Program-made: the position numbers and the translations under genes | Notes under the pieces: model-generated | Database searches by the model: none | What the model was told of the DNA's origin: nothing | The model's input: the letters and a program-made list of their open reading frames with translations, nothing else | In this document: in pieces, positions 30,883 through 37,784 of the stretch | Layout: each line of letters starts with the position of its first letter | How positions within the stretch are numbered: the stretch's first letter is position 1 | From: Grimontia hollisae CIP 101886 | GTDB taxonomy: Bacteria > Pseudomonadota > Gammaproteobacteria > Enterobacterales > Vibrionaceae | DNA length: 64,000 bases | Assembly: GCF_000176515.1 (NCBI RefSeq) | Contig: NZ_ADAQ01000005.1 | Coordinates: 1 to 64,000, forward strand | Direction: 5' to 3'

Positions 30883-31254
30883 TTAACCTCGTTGCGCCGA
30901 TTTTGAGTAATTAACCAGGAATGACGCCATGTTGACGCTTTGGTTCAAAATGGCAGTGCGTGCTTCATGAGGCAGTTTAGAGAAATGCTCCAACAGACGG
31001 TTCACATCCTGTTTGTACTGCACATCGTGCAATTCAACATCCGCATCGCCATAAACAAACCACACCAGTGGACGTTCAGTGATTTCAGCAATTTCTGACA
31101 ACATGCGGACACGGGGCTCAGTCTTGCCCGTTTCAATATCCAGATAGGTCTGACGCGCAACCTGCAAGAGTTTAGCCATTTTCACCTGAGTGATCCCTTT
31201 CCACTCACGTGCTTCCTTAATACGTTTTGCTACTTGTGCTTTCGAGTCGATCAT
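30883..31254 (-). CDS. XRE-family transcriptional regulator, paralog 2
   Basis: 123 residues. GGGAG lies six bases before the ATG. Helix-turn-helix at about 6-60 with ITQVKMAKLLQVARQTYLDIETGKTEPRV; the recognition segment is nearly identical to paralog 1 (VARQTYLDIE-GKTEP-V). The C-terminal tail again ends with an alanine/leucine-rich helix. The near-identical recognition helix predicts overlapping DNA targets. It lies next to a Tn7-like element but is outside its boundaries. Confidence 0.87.
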   Translation of the reverse strand: MIDSKAQVAKRIKEAREWKGITQVKMAKLLQVARQTYLDIETGKTEPRVRMLSEIAEITERPLVWFVYGDADVELHDVQYKQDVNRLLEHFSKLPHEARTAILNQSVNMASFLVNYSKSAQRG

Positions 31255-31317
31255 ACTTCACTCCCTACGACTTACAGCGCTGTGATTTATGTTTAGTTGT
31301 GCTATTTATCGACAATA

Positions 31318-31328
31318 TGCACAATGCA
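31318..31328. promoter_or_regulatory. TGCA-N3-TGCA palindrome, site B
   Basis: TGCACAATGCA, 64 bp upstream of the XRE paralog 2 start. Read on the minus strand its surroundings (CCTGCATTGTGCATA) match 13 of 15 positions of site A read on the plus strand. Confidence 0.45.
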
Positions 31329-31437
31329 GGCCAACTATTTAGACATTAAAATAAATATTAAATATCAAATAATTAGGTTGTTCATACATTGGAGTGTTAA
31401 CATTTCTGGACTGCATGTCTTATTATGAATGCGAAAT

Positions 31438-31489
31438 GATTTGCAAAATGCAAATCCTGGTACTTCCCCACTATTTGCAAAAAGCAAAT
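31438..31489. promoter_or_regulatory. paired palindromes, sites C and D
   Basis: Site C, 31438-31456, is a 19-bp perfect palindrome GATTTGCA-AAA-TGCAAATC. Site D, 31473-31489, is ATTTGC-AAAAA-GCAAAT. Their centres are 34 bp apart, about three helical turns. Both extend the TGCA-N3-TGCA core (D with one mismatch), suggesting cooperative repressor binding. Confidence 0.5.
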
Positions 31490-31517
31490 TAGATGATTTT
31501 TATCTCATAAAAAAGAC

Positions 31518-31542
31518 AAAAGGAGCCATACAGCTCCTTTTT
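31518..31542. terminator. terminator, probably the original glmS terminator
   Basis: AAAAGGAGC (31518-31526) pairs with GCTCCTTTT (31533-31541). On the minus strand it is followed by TTTTGTCTTTTTT. If the element at 31595-38529 is removed, this hairpin would sit about 80 bp after the glmS stop on the glmS strand. Confidence 0.8.
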
Positions 31543-31547
31543 CAACT

Positions 31548-31588
31548 GTCGGAGGACATTAAAGTTTCAGACTTTAATGTCTACCGAC
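31548..31588. repeat. long inverted repeat beside the element's left edge
   Basis: GTCGG-agg-ACATTAAAGT-TTCAG-ACTTTAATGT-cta-CCGAC: a 10-bp perfect stem, a 3-nt internal mismatch on each side, and a further 5-bp stem. It ends two bases before the target duplication. The core AAAGTTTCAGACTTTAA resembles the element's end motif, which may be coincidence or a trace of an earlier insertion. Confidence 0.6.
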
Positions 31589-31589
31589 A

Positions 31590-31594
31590 TCAAC
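31590..31594. repeat. left 5-bp target-site duplication TCAAC
   Basis: TCAAC directly before the left tip TGTGGG; the identical pentamer follows the right tip at 38530-38534. A 5-bp duplication is the Tn7-family signature. Confidence 0.8.
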
Positions 31595-31744
31595 TGTGGG
31601 AGAGGAATAAAGTTTCATACTAAAAAACTTATGGAGCCTTATTCAATAAGAGATTTCGATCCTCGAAATAATAATAAAGTATCATACTAAATCGAAATAA
31701 ATGACTCTACTCCATAAAAATTAAGTATTAAAGTATCATACTAA
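31595..31744 (+). repeat. left end with three motif copies
   Basis: Motif TAAAGTTTCATACTAA at 31608-31623, then TAAAGTATCATACTAA at 31675-31690 and again at 31729-31744. The core AGTAT-C-ATACT is itself palindromic. A separate palindrome ATTTCGA-TCC-TCGAAAT is at 31653-31669. The 19-mer ACTTATGGAGCCTTATTCA at 31627-31645 duplicates the right tip of the element (38511-38529). Confidence 0.75.
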
Positions 31745-32130
31745 CTATCCAACCATCCCATAAACCATCCAGCCCACTTATCAATATCGGCTGGATCGAT
31801 ACAGCCTTTGTGTTTACATGGAGGATGAGAGATTCCCTTGAAATTACCATCTCCACAAATTAGCGAGATGTAATCACGCGGCCAAGTTAGTGACTTCTTA
31901 AGTAACCGAATTTCTAACTCTGCTATTTGTTCAAGTAATGTACTGTTATCTTTTAACGTTAGAACCATGGTCGATATCGAATTTTTCGCATCAGAGGTAT
32001 CGACTTCAACAAAATGATACACCTGCACGTAAGGGGTAAACCGGCGCATAGCGTTCGCACCGATTCTCTCAGTCAATTTTTCTGTAAATGCGTTTTGTAG
32101 TGTTTGAACCTTAACGGTGAATACCTCCAT
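31741..32130 (-). CDS. 129-residue protein of unknown function at the left end
   Basis: I do not recognise a family. The protein has an N-terminal stretch of mixed charge, a middle helix with a leucine pattern (STLLEQIAELEIRLLKKSL, about 63-81), and a C-terminal PPCKHKGCIDPADIDKW...W segment that could hold metal through two Cys and a His. There is no signal peptide. Its stop codon lies inside the third left-end motif, so it reads outward toward the tip. The ribosome site is weak. Codon use is like the rest of the element. It may be a passenger gene or a remnant. Confidence 0.5.
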   Translation of the reverse strand: MEVFTVKVQTLQNAFTEKLTERIGANAMRRFTPYVQVYHFVEVDTSDAKNSISTMVLTLKDNSTLLEQIAELEIRLLKKSLTWPRDYISLICGDGNFKGISHPPCKHKGCIDPADIDKWAGWFMGWLDS

Positions 32131-32143
32131 CAGCTATTCTTTC

Positions 32144-32212
32144 ATTGCATATTTCGAAGCATTCCGAATAGTCATTTCCGTTGTCATCAAGCAAATTATC
32201 ACCATTTTTACA
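32144..32212. repeat. left copy of a diverged ~70-bp direct repeat
   Basis: About four-fifths identical to 36814-36883 in the same orientation, sharing ATTGCATATTTC, GTCATTTCCG and TCAAGC blocks. The right copy immediately follows the 3' end of the IS3-family relic, so the repeat is probably an IS3-type element end. The two copies bracket the sulfatase-anSME-ROK cargo. Confidence 0.65.
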
Positions 32213-32437
32213 CCTTGGTAACAACTTAAAAACTTTGCTCACACGTTTATTCTACTTTACCTTAGATTCAATTTTTAAGATCCCTTTACCAATTTTATTG
32301 GTCTTGATCACATATATGTTCTTTCACAATGAGCTAAAAATAATTTTTTGATTTATATGCGCTCGAGAGCCATGTTCTTTGTAAAGGAAGTATTTAATTT
32401 TTCATTGATTCATACCTCAATACCTTCATCACATAAT

Positions 32438-32464
32438 TATTTATTTTCCATCATAAAATAAATA
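32438..32464. promoter_or_regulatory. candidate ROK-regulator operator
   Basis: A 27-bp perfect inverted repeat: TATTTATTTT-CCATCAT-AAAATAAATA, ending 29 bp before the sulfatase ATG. NagC/Mlc-type ROK repressors bind AT-rich palindromes of this length and arm composition. The palindrome is observed; the link to the ROK protein at 35517 is inferred. Confidence 0.55.
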
Positions 32465-32493
32465 TTTCATTTAATAATAAAGGTGAATGGACA

Positions 32494-34158
32494 ATGAAGC
32501 GTAACTTTTTGCAATATAGTATTGCTGTAGCTATCTCAGGGATGGTTTTAAGTCCCGCGGCAATCTCTGCTGATAAGACGGATCTGAAAGCAACTAAAAC
32601 AAATGTAGCTTTCTCTGATATCGAAATCAAAGAGTACACCACTGCTGGCAAGCCAAACGTTATTCTGATCACTGTGGATGACTTAGGTTACGGCCAGATG
32701 GACTTTGATGAGCGTTCGTTTGACGACAAGTATCTACAAAATAGAGAAGTGGTAGAAACCTACAAAATCTCTGTCGACAAAGCGATTGAAGCAGCGAAAA
32801 AATCCACACCAACACTTAAAAAACTCATTGATGAAGGCGTTAAAATCATCAATGGCTACGTGGCACACGGTGTATCGGGTCCTTCGCGTGCAGCAATAAT
32901 GACAGGTAAAGCGCCTGCTCGTTTTGGTGTTTACTCAAACACTGACGCGCAAGACGGTATCCCTCTTGATCAACAGTTCTTACCAGAGCTCTTCCAGAAC
33001 CACGGGTACTACACCGCAGCGGTGGGTAAATGGCACCTATCAAAAATCAGTAATGTGCCGGTACCAAAAGAGAAACAAACCCGTGACTACCACGACAACT
33101 TCATCACTTACTCGGGTGAACCGTGGCAACCACAAAACCGTGGTTTCGACTACTTCATGGGCTTCCATAGCTCTGGTGTGGCGTACTACAACTCACCAAC
33201 ACTATTCAAAAACCGTGTGAATGTCCCAGCTGAAGGTTACATCACCGATCAGTTTACCGACGAAGCCATTGGCGTCGTAAACCGTGCGAAAGCGATCGAT
33301 GAACCGTTTATGCTTTACCTTGCCTACAACGCGCCGCACCTTCCAAACGATGATCCTGCGCCAAGCCAGTACCAAGATAAATTCAACACGGGTAGCCAAA
33401 CCGCAGATAACTACTATGCGTCTGTTTACGCCGTTGACCAAGGTGTGAAACGCCTGCTTGAGCAACTGAAGAAAAACGGTCAATACGACAATACATTGAT
33501 CATGTTCACATCAGATAACGGCGCGGTTATTGATGGTCCACTACCATTAAACGGTGATCAAAAAGGTTATAAATCGCAAACTTTTGCAGGTGGTACTCAT
33601 ACACCAATGTTCATTTGGTGGAATGGCAAACTGCAAAAAACGAACGGCAAAGAGTTCAAACAGCTTGTTTCTGCGATGGACTTCTACCCAACCGCATTGG
33701 ATGCAGCGGGAATTGAAGTACCCGAGAACCTAGACGGTGTGTCGCTACTGCCCAACTTAAAAGGCGAAACCGATAAAGAAGCACATAAAGCACTGCACTG
33801 GATCACCTCTTACTCACATTGGTTTGATGAGAAGAACATTCCTTTCTGGGATGGTTACCACAAGTACGTACGTAAAGAGTCTGACGAATACCCGTTCAAC
33901 CCGAACACAGAAGATCTAAGCCAATTCTCTTGGAGTGTTCGCACCAACGACTACGCGTTAATATATACATTTGAAGATAAAAAAATGGGTCTGTACGCAC
34001 TGGATGACCTTGCTCAAAAACACAACCTAGCTGACGATAAGCCAGAAGTGATTGAAGAACTGAAAGCCGAAATCTTGAAGTTTGCGCGTGAAAGCAAGCG
34101 TCCTAACAACACAGTAAACCACAAGAAATACGACAACATTATGTCGACGTTAAAATAA
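32494..34158 (+). CDS. secreted serine-type sulfatase
   Basis: 554 residues with a signal peptide (cleavage near 26, AAISA), so a periplasmic sulfate-ester hydrolase. Alkaline-phosphatase fold: metal ligands in VDDLG (61-65), activation motif S-G-P-S-R at 128-132 with Ser128 in place of Cys, GKWHL at 178-182, APH near 280-282 and SDNG at 340-343. The serine must be oxidised to formylglycine, which requires the anSME-type enzyme encoded next. The arrangement resembles arylsulfatase/maturase pairs such as aslA-aslB. The natural substrate cannot be told from sequence; a sulfated sugar is plausible given the ROK neighbour. Confidence 0.92.
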   Translation: MKRNFLQYSIAVAISGMVLSPAAISADKTDLKATKTNVAFSDIEIKEYTTAGKPNVILITVDDLGYGQMDFDERSFDDKYLQNREVVETYKISVDKAIEAAKKSTPTLKKLIDEGVKIINGYVAHGVSGPSRAAIMTGKAPARFGVYSNTDAQDGIPLDQQFLPELFQNHGYYTAAVGKWHLSKISNVPVPKEKQTRDYHDNFITYSGEPWQPQNRGFDYFMGFHSSGVAYYNSPTLFKNRVNVPAEGYITDQFTDEAIGVVNRAKAIDEPFMLYLAYNAPHLPNDDPAPSQYQDKFNTGSQTADNYYASVYAVDQGVKRLLEQLKKNGQYDNTLIMFTSDNGAVIDGPLPLNGDQKGYKSQTFAGGTHTPMFIWWNGKLQKTNGKEFKQLVSAMDFYPTALDAAGIEVPENLDGVSLLPNLKGETDKEAHKALHWITSYSHWFDEKNIPFWDGYHKYVRKESDEYPFNPNTEDLSQFSWSVRTNDYALIYTFEDKKMGLYALDDLAQKHNLADDKPEVIEELKAEILKFARESKRPNNTVNHKKYDNIMSTLK

Positions 34159-34172
34159 TCTCGACAAGATTT

Positions 34173-34230
34173 GAAGTGGCTTAACACGTCATCGCAACGC
34201 GATTGCACTATGATAGAACGCAGCCACTTC
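34173..34230 (+). repeat. inverted repeat in the sulfatase-maturase gap
   Basis: GAAGTGGCT (34173-34181) and AGCCACTTC (34222-34230) form a 9-bp perfect stem with a 40-nt loop just after the sulfatase stop. Could protect the upstream mRNA or form an alternative structure with the terminator that follows. Confidence 0.6.
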
Positions 34231-34252
34231 ATGTGACTGGGGGAAACAATTG

Positions 34253-34274
34253 GGGCACACCCGTGCCCTTTTTT
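34253..34274 (+). terminator. intercistronic terminator just before the maturase gene
   Basis: GGGCAC-ACCC-GTGCCC followed by TTTTTT, and the maturase ribosome site GGAG (34275-34278) begins immediately after. It should lower maturase transcription relative to sulfatase. Confidence 0.8.
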
Positions 34275-34283
34275 GGAGAACTT

Positions 34284-35450
34284 ATGCATATTACAGCAAA
34301 ACCGACGAGCTATACGTGTAACATTGGTTGCGACTATTGCTTTTACTTGGAGAAAGAGACCTTTTTCCATAAAGATGTGCCTTTCATGTCCAATGAAACT
34401 CTCGAATCGTTTGTAAAACACTACATTCGTCGTAGCGGTAACGATGTGTATTTTACTTGGCAAGGAGGAGAACCTACTCTAGCAGGCATTGAATTTTTTG
34501 AGAAAGCGGTCAAGTTGCAACAAAAATATGCCGCTGGAAAAACAATCCATAATGCATTTCAAACCAACGGTATTTTACTGAATGATAAATGGGGCGAGTT
34601 TCTTAAACGTAATGATTTTCTTGTCGGGATCTCTATTGATGGTCCGAAAGAGCTGCATGATGTTTATCGAGTGTCTAAGTCAGGCAAAGGAACGTTTGAC
34701 AAGGTAATGAAAGGGATCGAGATCCTCAATAAACATGAGGTTGCTTACAACACGATTACCGTCATCAATAACATTAACGTGCATCATCCTAAGCGCGTCT
34801 ATGAATTTTTAAAAACATTGGGCACAAAGCATTTCCAGTTTATCGAACTATTAGAAACCAATACCTTTGCTGAGGAATCGATCCCCGTTTGGCTCGTGGA
34901 CGACAACAAACCCTCGGGTGTTTGTGATTTCTCTACCCCCGCATTGGCCTACGGCCAATTTATGGCACACATTTTCGAACAGTGGATAAAACATGACATT
35001 GGCGAGATTTTTATTCGCCAATTTGAATCCTTTGTCAGCTGCTATGTTGGTAACGGACACACCAGTTGTGTATTCAAACCAAACTGTGGTGAAGAATGGG
35101 TGGTTGAAGCCGATGGCACTTTGTACGAGTGTGACCACTTTGTTTATCCTGAATTCGCCATGGGCAACATAGATAAGGGGCTAGATGGGTTGTTTGGTGA
35201 GAAAGTGTCTAAAGCCAAACGTCAATTAGCGCCACAATGCCAACGTTGTCACTACCTTCCAATTTGTAACGGCGGCTGTCCTAAACATCGTGTCAACGTG
35301 GGGAAAGGCGCAGGCGTGTCTTACTTCTGTGAAGGGTACAAACACTTGTTTGGCAAAATGGTTCCGTACTTAAATGCGATGGCGTCGCTGATGGAAGACG
35401 GTTTTCCTGCCACAGAAATCAAGAAAATTGCCCATCTTATCGAAGATTAA
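34284..35450 (+). CDS. anaerobic sulfatase-maturating enzyme (radical SAM)
   Basis: 388 residues from the ATG at 34284 (GGAG upstream); a longer frame from 34203 would run through the terminator and is rejected. Radical SAM core with C12xxxC16xxC19 (CNIGCDYC), WQGGEPTL near 61-68 and SIDGP near 117. The C-terminal SPASM domain has about seven cysteines, including CGEEW...YECDHF and CQRCHYLPICNGGCPKHR for two auxiliary 4Fe-4S clusters. It converts the active-site Ser or Cys of sulfatases to formylglycine in the cytosol before export, so its client is presumably the adjacent serine-type enzyme. Confidence 0.93.
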   Translation: MHITAKPTSYTCNIGCDYCFYLEKETFFHKDVPFMSNETLESFVKHYIRRSGNDVYFTWQGGEPTLAGIEFFEKAVKLQQKYAAGKTIHNAFQTNGILLNDKWGEFLKRNDFLVGISIDGPKELHDVYRVSKSGKGTFDKVMKGIEILNKHEVAYNTITVINNINVHHPKRVYEFLKTLGTKHFQFIELLETNTFAEESIPVWLVDDNKPSGVCDFSTPALAYGQFMAHIFEQWIKHDIGEIFIRQFESFVSCYVGNGHTSCVFKPNCGEEWVVEADGTLYECDHFVYPEFAMGNIDKGLDGLFGEKVSKAKRQLAPQCQRCHYLPICNGGCPKHRVNVGKGAGVSYFCEGYKHLFGKMVPYLNAMASLMEDGFPATEIKKIAHLIED

Positions 35451-35476
35451 TAGAGAGTTACAATCGAGTCATGGAA

Positions 35477-35506
35477 CAAAAAACGGGCGCTTTCGTGCCC
35501 GTTTTT
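35477..35506. terminator. bidirectional terminator between maturase and ROK genes
   Basis: AAAAACGGGC-GCTTTCGT-GCCCGTTTTT between two convergent genes. Confidence 0.92.
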
Positions 35507-35516
35507 GAATATCTCC

Positions 35517-36647
35517 CTATATTTCGATATTTACGTGATTTAAGCTAGGGTATTTTACTTTGTAGCCCAAAATTGCTGCCCCCAGCGTCGCCATCACTCC
35601 GGGTTGCGTTGAAATATCAATATCGACACTTATCTTTTGCAGTTGCAATATCTTTCTTATCTTGTCTAAGAAAAATGAATGGTATTTACATGTCTCGCCG
35701 TAAAGAATAATCCTTTCTGGATTCGTTACCGACACAATATTAATGATGGCAATACATAAATAATCAATAAACTCACTGAACAACAGATCCGCCTGCAGAT
35801 CATCTTGCTCTATCAGGTCGAAGATCTTCCCTGTTGATAGTTCCTTACCAGTCATAATTTCATAGCGAGATTTCATCCCCGAGAGCGAACAGTGTTCTTC
35901 TAACGCGCCCCTCACTGCCCAAGGTTTGCTTAAGCTCTCGCGTGAGGTCATCATAAACCCGATTTCACCGGCGCGATTCGTTGAGCCTCTGAGCACCTTC
36001 CCTGAGCACAACATCGCCGACCCTACTCCGGCATCTAAGCAAATGACCACCACGTTATTATTGTCACTAAAACGGTGTAATGAACATTCACCAATCAAAT
36101 AAGAGCGCACGTTATTCTCGACAATAACGGGGCATGATAGACGGCTCGACATCTCGGTCACTAAGTTAAAATCCTGCCATTCAGGGAAATTGGCGGTCCC
36201 TTGAATGATCTGACCGGATAAAGAATCCACAACCCCTGCGGTAGCCACGCTCACCAACATTGTTTGGCTATTGATTCCGGCTTGCTTGACGAAGGCTTTA
36301 ATATCGTCACAAAGCGTATTAAAAAACGCTTCTCGAACTTTGGTGGTGTACTTGTTAAATTGAGTCGAGTATTTGAGTGTCAGCGTAAAGTCGAAAACTG
36401 CAAAACGGATAAGCGTCGCGTTGATTTCTACCGACAGCACATTATCAAAACCGCCATTAATACTGTAGAGCATACGGCTGCCTTTTTTTTGCTCAAGCAA
36501 CACCTTCCTTGCACACAGCGAATCAATCACCTTAGAAACCGTAGGCTTACTTAAATTTGATTGCGATGCCACACCTGCTTTTGATAAACTTTCCTTTTCA
36601 ATCAGAAGGTTAAGCACTACTGCTTCGCTTTTGCTAAAATAATGCAT
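35517..36647 (-). CDS. ROK-family transcriptional regulator
   Basis: 376 residues: an N-terminal winged helix (about 5-60, SKAGVASQSNLSKPTVSKVIDSL), then a ROK sugar-kinase-like domain with VVVICLDAGVGSAMLCSGKVLRGSTNRAGEIGFM near 195-230. The usual ROK zinc motif CxCGxxGCxE is absent; the position reads HCSLSGMKSRYE. The kinase nucleotide motif is also degenerate, so a regulator, not a kinase. Likely controls the convergent sulfatase-maturase unit in response to a sugar, through the palindrome at 32438; this is inference. Ribosome site and start are plausible at 36647. Confidence 0.88.
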   Translation of the reverse strand: MHYFSKSEAVVLNLLIEKESLSKAGVASQSNLSKPTVSKVIDSLCARKVLLEQKKGSRMLYSINGGFDNVLSVEINATLIRFAVFDFTLTLKYSTQFNKYTTKVREAFFNTLCDDIKAFVKQAGINSQTMLVSVATAGVVDSLSGQIIQGTANFPEWQDFNLVTEMSSRLSCPVIVENNVRSYLIGECSLHRFSDNNNVVVICLDAGVGSAMLCSGKVLRGSTNRAGEIGFMMTSRESLSKPWAVRGALEEHCSLSGMKSRYEIMTGKELSTGKIFDLIEQDDLQADLLFSEFIDYLCIAIINIVSVTNPERIILYGETCKYHSFFLDKIRKILQLQKISVDIDISTQPGVMATLGAAILGYKVKYPSLNHVNIEI

Positions 36648-36813
36648 TACATCCTCTGTAGTATAATTTTAAACAGACTTAATAAGCTAATTTATGAATA
36701 GCCGTATCTTTCGTACGAAAGGCTTAAGCTATTTCAAGAAGCATACTGACTAGAGTATGACCAGCATGACTATGATTCAGTATCCTGTTTATAAAAATGA
36801 AATAAAATCATTT

Positions 36814-36883
36814 ATTGCATATTTCAGAGTATTACGATCAGTCATTTCCGCTGTTTTTCAAGCTAGTTGTCGCCAGTTTTACA
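36814..36883. repeat. right copy of the ~70-bp direct repeat
   Basis: Partner of 32144-32212. It starts 18 bases beyond the stop of the IS3-family relic on the relic's own strand, where an IS3-family terminal repeat is expected. The rest of 36648-36900 shows no gene. Confidence 0.65.
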
Positions 36884-36990
36884 TTATAATAACAAAAAGA
36901 TCACGCAGCTTGCTTTTCCGGGTTGAGTAACACTTCGCTGATATAATCCCAGTCTCTTGTTTTACGGCTCCACCTTTCGGGATTAACTAA

Positions 36991-37784
36991 CCTGAGTTCT
37001 GGATAAGAAATTAGCACAAAAAAGGAACCAAGTGCTCGTTCCACGATCAGATCATTCGACCAAGAGTGATAAGACCAACAAGGGACGAGCATGGACAAGT
37101 TAATTGAAACCTTTTGTGATGTCGATGATTTCTGCAAACTCTTCATTGAGTAATGGCATAAGCAGTTATCTGACCTCCAAGCTTGGAAAACCCACGGGGA
37201 TTCAGTTTGTGGATTCAACTAAAATCGGGGGTTGCCACATTATCCGAGCAAAGCGAAATAAAGTATTTGAGGGGATTGCCCAACACGGTAAAGGAACGAT
37301 GGGTTGGTCATTCGGTTTTAAGCTTCACTTGATAATCAATCACTTGAGTGAGATTGTTTCTCTAAAACTAACGACGGGAAACGTTGATGACAGGCAGCCA
37401 GTAGCAGAGATGGCTGATTCTATCTTCGGTAAACTATATGGTGACAAGGGATATATTAGTAAAGCACTTAGCGGAGAGTTGCTGGATAAAGGAATTGAGC
37501 TTATTAAAACAATCCGTAAGAACATGAAAAAGAAGTTTAGTTCTTTATGGGACCGAGCGCTGCTCAAAAAGCACTTCATCATTGAAACAGTCAATGATCA
37601 GTTAAAGAATATATCTTACATCGAGCATTCAAGACATCACAGTGTCCACGGATTCATGCTGAATTTAATTGGAGGATTAATAGCTTATTGTCTGAAGGAT
37701 ACTAAGCCTTCCTTAGATCTAACAGCTCAAGAGCTTGAGCTGTTAGAGAGTAATGGTTTGATGCTGGCTTAACCAGATCTGAGG
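36991..37784 (+). mobile_element. IS982-family insertion sequence, internally deleted
   Basis: 794 bp flanked by the direct repeat TTAACTAA (36983-36990 and 37785-37792). Terminal inverted repeats CCTGAGTTCTGGATAAG (left) and CCTCAGATCTGGTTAAG (right, reverse complement) agree at 14 of 17 positions. It is shorter than the roughly 1 kb usual for IS982 and has lost part of its transposase, so it is immobile by itself. Confidence 0.88.
37091..37772 (+). pseudogene. IS982-family transposase, deleted and frameshifted
   Basis: It begins MDKLIETFCDVDDFCKLFIE, then a stop at 37151 and a jump to another frame that carries the C-terminal two thirds: FVDSTKI with the first catalytic Asp, KGTMGWSFGFKLHLI, NVDDRQPV, KLYGDKGYI with the second Asp, and the final VNDQLKNISYIEHSRHHS...LNLIGGLIAYCL. 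About 100 residues between the two parts are missing compared with intact family members. Confidence 0.88.

Noticed and set aside
31429-31623. 64-codon plus-strand frame next to the XRE pair
   Set aside because: It runs through two palindromes, a terminator hairpin, the TCAAC duplication and the element's left tip; the frame is chance.
36901-37218. 105-codon minus-strand frame
   Set aside because: Only its last 23 or so codons are genuine IS3 transposase; the upstream part is antisense to the IS982 copy and is a junction artefact.
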